Origin: Sphingomonas sp. 1F27F7B | Lineage (GTDB): Bacteria > Pseudomonadota > Alphaproteobacteria > Sphingomonadales > Sphingomonadaceae | Assembly: GCF_005503355.1 (NCBI RefSeq) | Contig: NZ_SCMK01000005.1 | Location: forward strand, 124,001-188,000 | Direction: 5' to 3' | DNA length: 64,000 nucleotides | Shown: positions 35,191 through 44,559 of the stretch, one piece after another | Layout: every line of letters begins with the position of its first letter | Position numbering within the stretch: position 1 is the first letter of the stretch | Translations under genes and position numbers: made by a program | Notes under the pieces: generated by a model | What the model was told of the DNA's origin: nothing | Seen by the model: the letters and a program-made list of their open reading frames with translations, nothing else | Databases searched by the model: none

Positions 35191-36494
35191 GCGAGCAGCT
35201 CGCCATTCGCTTCGAGCACGGTTCCGGCCAGATAAAGCGACCCCAGTACCAGCACCACCGGCGCGCCGCCCGCGCGCGCGATGGCGGCGAGAGCGCCCGG
35301 CACGTCGGGCGCGATTGCCGCATGCGGGATGCCGAGCGTCCGGGCGACTTCGGCGAGGCGCGCGGGGGCATGGTGCTCGTGCCCGGGCACCGGCACCGCG
35401 TGCAGTCCCGACGCGAGGGGCGCGAACGGCGCAAGCAGGCCCTGTACGTCCTTGTTGGCGAGCATGCCGAGGACCAGCCGCACCGGCCGCCCCCGTGCGA
35501 CCTGGGCCAGCGTAGCGCTGACGGCGGCAGCGGCGGCTTCATTGTGCCCGCCGTCGAGCCACAATTCGCTGTCCGCCGGCAGGAGACGGCGCAAGGGGCC
35601 GTCGCTCAGCTTTTGCATGCGCGCGGGCCAGCGGGCGTTCCGCGGGGCCGCGGCGAGCGCTTCTGCGGGCACGGCCAGAACCCGCTGGTGCCGCAGCATC
35701 GCGATGGCAAGGGCGAGGTTGGCGGGCTGATGCGGTCCGGCAAGGGCTGGAAGGGGGGTCTCCACCGCTCCCCGGGCATCGCCGTAGTGCAGCCGGTCGC
35801 CGCGCAACTCGAAATCCCAGGCCGTTCCTTGCGCGAATACCGGCGCGCCGGCGGCTGCGACGATCTCGGCGATCTGCGGGGCGTAGCGCATCGTTACCAG
35901 GGGCACGCCGGGCTTGGCGATCCCGGCCTTCTCCGCGGCGATCTTCTCCAGCGTGTCGCCCAGAAAGGCCTGATGATCGATGCCGAGCTGGGCGATGCCG
36001 GTCACCGCCGGGCGCGCGACGACGTTGGTCGCGTCGAGCCGCCCGCCCAGGCCGACCTCGAGGATCAGCGCATCCGCCGGCACCCGCGCAAAGGCGAGGA
36101 AGGCGGCGGCCGTGGTCACTTCGAAGAAGCTCGCGCCGATATCGCCGCCGGCATCAAGCACTTCCTCGAGCAGGGGCGCGAGCATAGCGTCGGGGATCAG
36201 TTCGCCGGCAAGGCGGATGCGCTCGTTGAAGCGCACGAGGTGGGGGCTTGAATAGACGTGCGCGCGCATCCCCGCCGCTTCGATCGCGGCACGCAGAAAG
36301 GCGCAGGTCGAGCCCTTGCCATTGGTACCGGCGACATGGAGCACGGGCGGCAGTGCGAGCTGCGGACTGCCGACGCGCTCGAGCAGGCGAGCGATGCGTT
36401 CCAGGCCGAGAATGTCGGCTCCCGGCGAGAGCGCGGTCAGCCGGTCGAGCTGGCGCTGGACGCCCGGATCGGCGGAGATTGCGTGGTCGGCCAT
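35187..36494 (-). CDS. folC: Dihydrofolate/folylpolyglutamate synthase
   Basis: Adds glutamate to dihydropteroate and folates using ATP; cytoplasmic, Mur-ligase-like. The P-loop AGTNGKGSTCAFL is near residues 53-65, and ILEVGLGGRLDATNVV, GIDHQAFLG and LDGGHNEAAAAA are family motifs. It has 435 residues, normal length. Last gene of the trp-acc-fol unit. Its TAG stop (35187-35189) is part of the CTAG terminus of the adjacent repeat element. Confidence 0.95.
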   Translation of the reverse strand: MADHAISADPGVQRQLDRLTALSPGADILGLERIARLLERVGSPQLALPPVLHVAGTNGKGSTCAFLRAAIEAAGMRAHVYSSPHLVRFNERIRLAGELIPDAMLAPLLEEVLDAGGDIGASFFEVTTAAAFLAFARVPADALILEVGLGGRLDATNVVARPAVTGIAQLGIDHQAFLGDTLEKIAAEKAGIAKPGVPLVTMRYAPQIAEIVAAAGAPVFAQGTAWDFELRGDRLHYGDARGAVETPLPALAGPHQPANLALAIAMLRHQRVLAVPAEALAAAPRNARWPARMQKLSDGPLRRLLPADSELWLDGGHNEAAAAAVSATLAQVARGRPVRLVLGMLANKDVQGLLAPFAPLASGLHAVPVPGHEHHAPARLAEVARTLGIPHAAIAPDVPGALAAIARAGGAPVVLVLGSLYLAGTVLEANGELLA

Positions 36495-36577
36495 CTACTC
36501 CCTCTCTCCGCTTGCCGGGAGCGGGCCGGGGAGAGGGGCCTGGCGAGGACGCAGTGCGCTTGCCCCTCTCCCTGACT

Positions 36578-36597
36578 CTCTCCCCCGAAGGGGAGAG
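36578..36597 (-). terminator. CTCTCCCC/GGGGAGAG hairpin between accD and folC
   Basis: An 8-base stem with a UUCG-type tetraloop on the minus strand, 10 bases past the accD stop. There is no U-run; with the neighbouring GAGAGGGG/CCCCTCTC arms it could attenuate or process the accD-folC transcript. Confidence 0.4.
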
Positions 36598-36607
36598 GGA
36601 AACCCGC

Positions 36608-37462
36608 TCACGCCGCCTTCTTCCCCTCGCACAGCAGCCCGATCAGCTGGCCGAGCGTCTCGCGCAGCTCCTTGCGATGGGTGACCATGTCGATCAGGCC
36701 GTGCTCGCGATAATATTCCGAGGTCTGGAAATCGTCGGGCAGCTTCTCGCGGATCGTGTTCTCGATCACGCGGCGGCCGGTGAAGGCGAGCATTGCGCGC
36801 GGCTCGGCAATCTGGACGTCGCCCAGCATCGCATAGGCGGCCATCACGCCGCCCGAGGTCGGGTCGGTCAGCACGACGATATAGGGCAGGCCGGCATCGT
36901 GGAGCATCTCGATCGCCACGGTGGTGCGCGGCATCTGCATCAGCGAGAGTATGCCTTCCTGCATGCGCGCGCCGCCCGAGGCAGTGAAGGCGATATAGGG
37001 CGCCCGCGCCGCGATCGCGGCCTCGACGCCCTGGATGAACGCCTCGCCCACGGCCTGGCCCATCGAGCCGCCCATGAAGGCGAAGTCCTGCACGCCGATC
37101 ACTGCCTTGCGGCCGAGGATCGTGCCCGAGGCATTGAGGAAGGCGTCCTGTTCGCCGGTGCTGGTTCGCGCGGCCTTGAGGCGCGCCGGATAGGGTTTCT
37201 GGTCGCGGAACTTGAGCGGATCCTCGGCCACCCTGGGGCTGGGCAGCACGGTATAGCTGCCCTCGTCGAACAGATACTGGAAGCGCTCGGCCGGGCCGAT
37301 GCGATCATGATGATCGCAATGCGGGCAGACATGCTGGTTGGCCTCCAGCTCCTTCATGAAGGTCATCTGTCCGCATCCCTTGCACTTGTGCCAGAGATTG
37401 TCGGGAGTTTCCTTCTTCGGAGTGAAGGCGAGAACGTTGCGGACGCGATCGATCCAGCTCAT
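36608..37462 (-). CDS. accD: Acetyl-CoA carboxylase carboxyltransferase subunit beta
   Basis: Transfers CO2 from biotin to acetyl-CoA to make malonyl-CoA, with AccA. A four-cysteine zinc ribbon ([10 protein letters not shown]...CPHCDHH, about residues 26-48) precedes the crotonase-like carboxyltransferase domain with [12 protein letters not shown] and LTDPTSGGV. It has 284 residues, normal. It overlaps trpA by four bases; accD between trpA and folC is a widespread alphaproteobacterial order. Confidence 0.96.
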   Translation of the reverse strand: MSWIDRVRNVLAFTPKKETPDNLWHKCKGCGQMTFMKELEANQHVCPHCDHHDRIGPAERFQYLFDEGSYTVLPSPRVAEDPLKFRDQKPYPARLKAARTSTGEQDAFLNASGTILGRKAVIGVQDFAFMGGSMGQAVGEAFIQGVEAAIAARAPYIAFTASGGARMQEGILSLMQMPRTTVAIEMLHDAGLPYIVVLTDPTSGGVMAAYAMLGDVQIAEPRAMLAFTGRRVIENTIREKLPDDFQTSEYYREHGLIDMVTHRKELRETLGQLIGLLCEGKKAA

Positions 37463-38243
37463 GCGACTTCTTTCCTTGCGGCTTCCACGGCCGTCTTGAG
37501 GGAGTGGATATAGGCGCGGACGTGCTCCGGCGCATCTACCCCATGTTTTCCGACCAGTTCCACGATCGCCGAACCGACGACGACGCCATCGGCCACCCGG
37601 GCGATCGCCCTGGCCTGCTCGGGCGTGCGGATCCCGAAGCCGACCGCCACCGGCAGGTCCGTCGCGGCCTTGAGCCGCGCCACGGCGTCTTCGATCGAGG
37701 CCTGGGCCGCCTGTTGCAGCCCGGTGATCCCGGCGACCGAGACATAGTAGAGGAACCCGCTCGCACCCGCGAGCACCGCCGGCAGGCGCGCGGCATCGGT
37801 GGTGGGCGTGGCGAGGCGGATCACGTCGATCCCGTTCGCCACGAAGGGCGCGACCTCGCCGGCCTCCTCGGGCGGGATGTCGACGATGATCACGCCGTCC
37901 GCGCCGGCCCGGGCCGCCGCTTCGGCAAAGGCCGTGGGGGTGGGCCGGGTCATGGTGTTGGCATAGCCCATCAGTACCAGCGGCACGTCCGGATGGCGCA
38001 GGCGGAAGCTCTTGACGATCGCCAGCACGTCGGCGGTGCGGGTGCCCCTGGCGAGCGCGCGCAGGTTCGCCGCCTGGATCGCCGGGCCGTCGGCCATCGG
38101 ATCGGTGAACGGCATGCCCAGTTCGATCACGTCCGCGCCGCCCGCGACGAGCGCATCGAGGACTTCGCCGGTGGGGCCGTCGCCTGCAGTGACGAAGGTG
38201 ACGAGCGCGGCGCGATTGGCGGGGAAGGCGGCGGAGAGACGGC

Positions 38244-38247
<4 letters not shown>
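37459..38247 (-). CDS. trpA: Tryptophan synthase alpha chain
   Basis: Cleaves indole-3-glycerol phosphate to indole and glyceraldehyde-3-phosphate and passes indole to TrpB. The TIM-barrel signature [22 protein letters not shown] holds the catalytic Glu and Asp. 262 residues. It overlaps both trpB and accD by four bases, so the three are co-translated. Confidence 0.96.
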
Positions 38248-39503
<1,256 letters not shown>

Positions 39504-39593
39504 TGCATCTCTCATGGGTTCGGATGGCGGGCGCTGGCTTGGGGGCTAGCGATCAACGCCATCGGAATCCGATGCGGACAGGGGCGAACAGCC

Positions 39594-40223
39594 TCAACAT
39601 TGCGCCACCGCTTGGAGGAATGCGGCGATCTTGGCAACATCCTTGACGCCGGGCGCGTGCTCGACACCCGAGGAGACGTCGACCAGCCTGGCACCGGTCA
39701 CGCTCACCGCCTCGCGGACATTGCCCGCATCGAGGCCGCCCGAAAGTGCCCAGGGCAGCGGCTGGGGAATGTTCTCAAGCAGCTTCCAGTCGAAGCGCAG
39801 GCCCATGCCGCCGGGAAGTGCGGCGCCCTCGGGAGTCTTGGCGTCGTAGAGGATGCGGTCGGCCGCACCCCCATATGCCGCGGCCCGGTCGAGATCGGCA
39901 CGCGTCTTCACTGCCACCGCTGCCCAGACGGGCACGCGCATGCGGATGGCCGCCGCACGGCCCGGCGCGGTCTTGTGCAGCTGTGCCGCCCCGATGCCGC
40001 TGGAAAGCGCGGCGGAGAGCAGCGCCTCGTCGGGATCGACGAACACGCCGACCGTGCCGATATGCGACGGCACGCGCTGGATCAGCGCCCGCGCCTGGTC
40101 GAAGCTCACATTGCGCGGCGAAGGCGGGAAGAACACGAAGCCGACATGGCTCGCCCCGCCGGCAATGGCGGCATCGAGCGTCTCGGGCGTGGACAGGCCG
40201 CAGATCTTGGCGGTGACCGGCAT
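39594..40223 (-). CDS. trpF: Phosphoribosylanthranilate isomerase
   Basis: Isomerises phosphoribosylanthranilate in tryptophan synthesis; a TIM barrel of 209 residues. KICGLSTPE at the N-terminus holds the catalytic Cys and GLRFDWKLL...ALSGGLDAGNV the phosphate site. Its ATG shares one base with the stop of the GNAT gene upstream (TGATG), so that gene is part of the same transcript. Confidence 0.95.
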   Translation of the reverse strand: MPVTAKICGLSTPETLDAAIAGGASHVGFVFFPPSPRNVSFDQARALIQRVPSHIGTVGVFVDPDEALLSAALSSGIGAAQLHKTAPGRAAAIRMRVPVWAAVAVKTRADLDRAAAYGGAADRILYDAKTPEGAALPGGMGLRFDWKLLENIPQPLPWALSGGLDAGNVREAVSVTGARLVDVSSGVEHAPGVKDVAKIAAFLQAVAQC

Positions 40224-40735
40224 CAGAGGTCCTTGACCAGCACGTCCATGAACAGCGGCGGGTCGAGCGGTACCGGGAAGTCGCGCTTCTCGCCCGAGTT
40301 GCGATAGCCCCGACGCGCGTAGAAGGCGATCAGTTCGGCGCGCGTGTCGATCACCGTCATCTCCATCGCGCTGGCGCCGAACGCGGCGCGCGCGCAGTCT
40401 TCGGCGGCGGCGACCAGTCGCTTGCCGAGCCCGGCCGACTGGAGCGTGGGGTCCACGCAGAGCAGGCCGAGATAGGCGAGGCCCTCGTCCCTGGCGGTCA
40501 CCTGGACGCAGCCGAGCAGGCCATTGCCGGTATCCGCGATCAGCAGGCGCTGCCTGGGATCGTCGACGATGACGGTCAGCGTGGCGAGATCGGTGCGGGT
40601 GCCCTCGGTGATCAGGTCCGCCTCATGCGTCCAGCCGCCGCGCGCCGCATCGCCGCGATAGGCGCGTTCGATCACCGGGTGGAGCGCGGGCAGGTCGTCG
40701 CGCGTGGCAGGGCGGATCGTCACGGTTTCGGGCAT
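40223..40735 (-). CDS. GNAT-family N-acetyltransferase
   Basis: 170 residues. The acetyl-CoA-binding motif is VDPTLQSAGLGKRLVAAAE (Q/R-x-x-G-x-G/A type) and IAFYARRGYRNSGEKRDFPV is the typical C-terminal beta-bulge region. Start ATG 40735 (MPETVTIRPAT). The substrate is unknown. It is coupled to trpF, an unusual leader for the trp genes, so it may set their expression here. Confidence 0.88.
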   Translation of the reverse strand: MPETVTIRPATRDDLPALHPVIERAYRGDAARGGWTHEADLITEGTRTDLATLTVIVDDPRQRLLIADTGNGLLGCVQVTARDEGLAYLGLLCVDPTLQSAGLGKRLVAAAEDCARAAFGASAMEMTVIDTRAELIAFYARRGYRNSGEKRDFPVPLDPPLFMDVLVKDL

Positions 40736-40774
40736 GCGCCGCTCTGTCGGACGCCGGGGCGCCTTTGGCAAGCC

Positions 40775-41170
40775 TCAGTCCGTGCCCCGCGCGTCGAACG
40801 CGGCGCGCGATGCCTCGATCCGTTCCAGGTTGCGGGCCGCCCAAACCCAGACTCCGCAGAATGCCTCGGCCAGGCTGCCGCCCAGATCGGTCAGCCGATA
40901 TTCGACGCGCGGCGGGATTACCGGATGGACGGTGCGGATCAGCAACCCGTCGCGCTCCATCTGGCGGACGGTCTGGGTGAGCATCTTCTGGCTGATCCCG
41001 CCGCACTCGGCACGCAGCTTCGAGAAGCGCAGCTCGCCATGCGCGGTGAGCGCCTCGAGCACGATCATCGTCCATTTGTCGGCGACGCGGCCAATGATCT
41101 CGGTGACGAGCGCCTCGACCCGGGGATCGAGATCGTCGGGATAGGCGTGGGGATGATATGCGGTGGCCAT
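40775..41170 (-). CDS. HxlR-type winged-helix regulator
   Basis: 131 residues with the HxlR signature: IIGRVADKWTMIVLEALTAHGELRFSKLRAECGGISQKMLTQTVRQMERDGLL...PPRVEYRLTDLG in outline. HxlR proteins are often thiol/electrophile-sensing repressors of divergent oxidoreductase genes. It faces the SDR gene across a 97-base spacer containing the repeated element GGTGCSTA. No cysteine except C59-type in AECGG and one in FCGV, so a redox switch is possible but unproved. Confidence 0.9.
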   Translation of the reverse strand: MATAYHPHAYPDDLDPRVEALVTEIIGRVADKWTMIVLEALTAHGELRFSKLRAECGGISQKMLTQTVRQMERDGLLIRTVHPVIPPRVEYRLTDLGGSLAEAFCGVWVWAARNLERIEASRAAFDARGTD

Positions 41171-41267
41171 AGTTTCCAGAAGGTGCGTATGAATATTTTG
41201 GGTGCCTACTCCCCAATGGGTACCACGCGTCCCTATCTGGCGTCCACATCGTTCGGAGGACGCAATC

Positions 41268-42008
41268 ATGGACATGACCGGCAACACCATCCTGATCACC
41301 GGCGGCGGCTCGGGCATCGGCCGCGCGCTCGCCGAGGCGCTGCATGCGCGGGGCAACAAGGTGATCGTCTCGGGCCGCCGCGCCGGCGCGCTGGAGGAAG
41401 TCGCCGCCGCCAACCCGGGCATCGCCACCGCGACGCTGGACGTCGCCGATGCGGACGACATCGCCCGCTTCGCCCGCGAGATCGTCGCCGCGCATCCGGA
41501 CCTCGACGCCGTGATCCACAATGCCGGGATCATGCAGGCCGAGGATCTCGTCGCACCGGGATCGGACCTGGCCATCGCGGAGGCGACGGTCGCCACCAAC
41601 CTGCTCGGGCCGCTGCGCCTCAACGCCGCGCTGCTGCCGCACCTGCTCGCCCGGCCCAGGGCAGCGGTGCTGACCGTCAGCTCGGGCCTGGCTTCCGTGC
41701 CGCTCACTGCCACGGCGACCTATACGGCGACCAAGGCGGCGATCCACAGTTGGAGCCAGTCGCTGCGCCATCAGCTCCGCGGCACCAATGTCGAAGTGAT
41801 CGAGATCGCCCCGCCGGCCGTGGCGACCGACCTGATGCCCGGCCATGCCCAGAACCCCAATTCGATGCCGCTCGCCGACTATATCGCCGAGACCATGGCG
41901 CAGCTGGAGGCCGGTGCGCAGGAAAATCTGACCGAGCGAGTCAAGTTCCTGCGCTTCGCCGAAAGGCGGGGGGAATATGACCAGGTGTTCGCCGCGCTGA
42001 ACGGCTAA
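41268..42008 (+). CDS. Short-chain dehydrogenase/reductase, DltE-like
   Basis: 246 residues: the cofactor motif TGGGSGIG at 11-18, NAG in VIHNAGIMQ, catalytic Ser in LTVSSGLA and YTATK (Tyr-x3-Lys). ATG 41268 follows CGGAGGACGCAATC, a strong ribosome site. DltE-type SDRs are commonly paired with an HxlR regulator, as here. Substrate unknown. It ends seven bases before the stop of the broken gene after pyrF. Confidence 0.9.
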   Translation: MDMTGNTILITGGGSGIGRALAEALHARGNKVIVSGRRAGALEEVAAANPGIATATLDVADADDIARFAREIVAAHPDLDAVIHNAGIMQAEDLVAPGSDLAIAEATVATNLLGPLRLNAALLPHLLARPRAAVLTVSSGLASVPLTATATYTATKAAIHSWSQSLRHQLRGTNVEVIEIAPPAVATDLMPGHAQNPNSMPLADYIAETMAQLEAGAQENLTERVKFLRFAERRGEYDQVFAALNG

Positions 42009-42015
42009 GGCGCGC

Positions 42016-42472
42016 TCAGCCCGTGGTGACGTGCATCATGGCGACGGCGCCGCGCTTGTTGTCGCCGTCGCCATAGGCTGCGAAGCAAACGATCATCGCC
42101 ACGCCGCCTTCGGCGCTGCCGTAGAAGCGGCAACGCCCATTGGTGGTGGGCTGAGCCGTTGCTTCGTCCACCACGATCCTGTCCATCGTTATGTCGGTCT
42201 CGTTGCCGGGATGACCCTGGAAGACCAGTACCGGCTTCTCCCTGCCCTTGCGGAAGAACGCGACCTGCTTTCCATGGAGGACTTCGGCGCGGTCGCAATT
42301 CGGCACCGCCACACGTTTCGCGCCATCGCGCCGTTTGACCATGTCGGCGAGGGGCGGGTCCGGCGCGCAGAAGCCGTTATAGATGCGGGAGGTGTCGGAG
42401 CTCTTGTGCCTCGACGGTCGAGGCCGCGAGTGCCAATGGAGACAGCGGCAGCGCGAGGAGAAGGGCGCGCAT
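42016..42472 (-). pseudogene. Frameshifted small secreted-protein gene downstream of pyrF
   Basis: ATG 42472 shares one base with the pyrF stop (TGATG) and encodes a good signal peptide (MRALLLALPLSPLALAASTV) but then stops at TAA after about 30 codons. In the +1 frame the sequence continues openly from about 42435 to TGA 42016 with SSDTSRIYNGFCAPDPPLAD...NCDRAEVLHGK..., a cysteine-containing body without its own start until ATG 42342. A one-base indel near residue 23 would restore a secreted protein of about 150 residues. Either a true frameshift or a sequencing error. Confidence 0.65.
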
Positions 42473-43143
42473 CAAAGCGTAGCCTCGATCTCGCGTGCGG
42501 CCAGGTCGGGATCCTGGGCCTGGGTTATCGGCCGGCCGACGACCAGGATCGACGCGCCGGCATCGAGCGCGGCGCGCGGCGTGACCACGCGCTTCTGGTC
42601 GCCCACCGTGCCATTCGCCGGGCGGACGCCGGGAATGACGAAGAAGCCGTCGCGCCAGAGCGCCTTGGCAGCGGCGACTTCATTGCCCGAGCAGACGATG
42701 CCGTCGACACCCGCCGACCTGGCGAGCTCGGTCAGCCGCATCACCTGTTCGTGCGGATCCGGCCGCAGCCCGATCGAAACCAGGTCGCTGTCGTCGAGGC
42801 TGGTGAGCATCGTCACCGCCACCACCTTGGTGCCCGCCGGTGCGGCGGCCTTGGCGTCCTCCAGCATGGCGCGGCCGCCGGCGGCATGCACCGTCAGGAT
42901 CGCGGGCTCGAGCGGGCGTAGCGCCTGGATCGCCTTGGCGACGGTGTTGGGGATGTCGTGAAACTTGAGGTCGAGGAAGATCGGCAGGCCGATCTCGTGC
43001 ATCTCGTGCACGCCCGCGCGGCCGTTCGCCATGAAGAATTCGAGGCCGAGCTTGATCCCGCCGACATGCGCCTTCACCCGCGTGGCGATGGCCTTGGCAC
43101 GCTCCAGTTCGGGCGTGTCGATCGCGACATAGACCGGGCTCAT
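42472..43143 (-). CDS. pyrF: Orotidine 5'-phosphate decarboxylase
   Basis: Last step of UMP synthesis. 223 residues with the catalytic DLKFHDIPNTV motif near residue 58 and the N-terminal VAIDTPELERA phosphate-binding element. Overlaps lapA upstream by four bases and the frameshifted secreted-protein gene downstream by one base. Confidence 0.95.
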   Translation of the reverse strand: MSPVYVAIDTPELERAKAIATRVKAHVGGIKLGLEFFMANGRAGVHEMHEIGLPIFLDLKFHDIPNTVAKAIQALRPLEPAILTVHAAGGRAMLEDAKAAAPAGTKVVAVTMLTSLDDSDLVSIGLRPDPHEQVMRLTELARSAGVDGIVCSGNEVAAAKALWRDGFFVIPGVRPANGTVGDQKRVVTPRAALDAGASILVVGRPITQAQDPDLAAREIEATL

Positions 43144-43472
43144 TGCACGTCTCCCAGCGGCAGGGCGGGCTGGGGAGAGGCAGGCACGGAAGCGGGCACG
43201 GGCTCCGGCATCGCGTTGAGCGCGCGCAGATCGTTCAGCGCGCGCTCCAGCCCGGTGATCCGCTGGCGCATCCGCCAGCGCAGCGCGTGATAGGCGAGCA
43301 GGACCGGCAACAGTCCCGCGAGGAAGACGAGAATCAGCAGCAGCGGCAGGCTGAAATCGGCGATCAGGCCGCTCCAGAGGTGCACGTTCACGCGTTCGTC
43401 GCCATTGTAGATCACGAAGCCAGCGACGAGGCCGCCCAGCAACAGCCAGAACAGCACCTTCAGAAACCGCAT
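43140..43472 (-). CDS. lapA: LapA-domain (DUF1049) membrane protein
   Basis: 110 residues with two transmembrane helices (about 4-24 and 42-62), separated by NGDERVNVHLWSGLI, then a short helical coil and Pro/Ala-rich tail. In enterobacteria LapA works with LapB to control LpxC and LPS assembly; here only the fold is evident. It is coupled to pyrF. Confidence 0.85.
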   Translation of the reverse strand: MRFLKVLFWLLLGGLVAGFVIYNGDERVNVHLWSGLIADFSLPLLLILVFLAGLLPVLLAYHALRWRMRQRITGLERALNDLRALNAMPEPVPASVPASPQPALPLGDVQ

Positions 43473-43572
43473 CCCTCTCCCTTCCTGCGTGAGGTAAGGG
43501 TGGTTCTATGCCGGGAAAGGCGGTTTGGCCAGACCGTGCCGGCTGGGGCAGCGGCCGCGTGCATCGAGGCGA

Positions 43573-44484
43573 TCAGGAACTGGTGTAGTTCGCCTCGATG
43601 CGTTTCGCGGCCTTGTCGATCTCCGGAAACAGCGTGCTTTCGGTGATGCCGAGCAGTTCGAGCGCGCTCCGGAGAACTTGCTTGGCGCCTGCCGGCACGA
43701 TGAACCGCGTCTCCTGAATCAGGTGGGCGAAATTGATCTGCTTCGGCGGCTTCAGCCCATAGATGATAAACCCGCCCGCTTGCGACAGAATGCGGCGATT
43801 GCTCATCTTGGGATGGACGTAATAGGGTTTGAACAAGTCGATCGGATCGATGATCGGCAGGAAGTGGGCCTTCTCCACGCGAATGAACTGGTGAAGGCGC
43901 TGGTATACCGGCGTCGCGTTGATCCGTTCCCGCTCGGTCTTCTTGTCCGTTCCCTTTATCCGGCCTTCGCGGACGTCGATGATCTCCGCCTTCTCTTCCT
44001 TCGTCATGTTGGAGAGATTGGCGAGGCAGCTGACGGAGTCGCTGTCGAAATATTTCTCGCGTCCTTCCGGGATCGCGAAGGCGGTGACCATTCCGTCGGT
44101 TTGCGCGCCGGTCCCCGGGTCGGTGGCGAAATATAGAGCGACCAGCGGATTGCGCGAGACATCCATCAACCGGGTAGGCAAGCCGAAATGCTGCATGCGG
44201 ACCAGCCGATCGAACATCGAATGGTCGCTACTGAACTCGTGCGGATGCACCGAGATCAGATCCCGGATCGCCCGCTTCTCGCATTCTTCCAGCTTCTTCA
44301 GATCGGGCCGGAAGAGTCCAGGGATGTTCTCCCAGGACGAATCCCGCTGTCCGCGATAGCATTTGAAGAGAGGCTCGGCGGCCGCATAATCCATCACCTT
44401 TGCGATGAAATCGGCCAGATCGGACACTGGTTCCGAGATGGTGATAGGGCCTTGCGATTTCTTCTTCGCCGAACTGCTCGTCAT
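43573..44484 (-). CDS. FRG-domain protein
   Basis: 303 residues with the FRG-domain hallmarks YRGQRDSSWENIPGLFRP (about 43-60) and MQHFGLPTRLMDVSRNPLVALYFA (about 97-120). FRG domains occur in phage-defence and toxin-like contexts and in abundant accessory genes; the biochemical activity is not known to me. Base composition (about 60% GC in sampled lines) is lower than its neighbours (about 70%), which suggests recent arrival. ATG 44484 is used; a TTG at 44523 would lengthen it. No antitoxin or partner gene is visible. Confidence 0.82.
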   Translation of the reverse strand: MTSSSAKKKSQGPITISEPVSDLADFIAKVMDYAAAEPLFKCYRGQRDSSWENIPGLFRPDLKKLEECEKRAIRDLISVHPHEFSSDHSMFDRLVRMQHFGLPTRLMDVSRNPLVALYFATDPGTGAQTDGMVTAFAIPEGREKYFDSDSVSCLANLSNMTKEEKAEIIDVREGRIKGTDKKTERERINATPVYQRLHQFIRVEKAHFLPIIDPIDLFKPYYVHPKMSNRRILSQAGGFIIYGLKPPKQINFAHLIQETRFIVPAGAKQVLRSALELLGITESTLFPEIDKAAKRIEANYTSS

Positions 44485-44559
44485 TCCCGGCCCCCTAAGG
44501 TCGGGCCGGCGCCTCGCAAGCAAAACAAGAACGAGATCGGAGCCTTGTCGCCTCGTCCG

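Noticed and set aside
41171..41267. Repeated GGTGCSTA elements proposed as an HxlR operator
   Set aside because: They are short and not clearly symmetric; mentioned with the regulator but not listed as a site.
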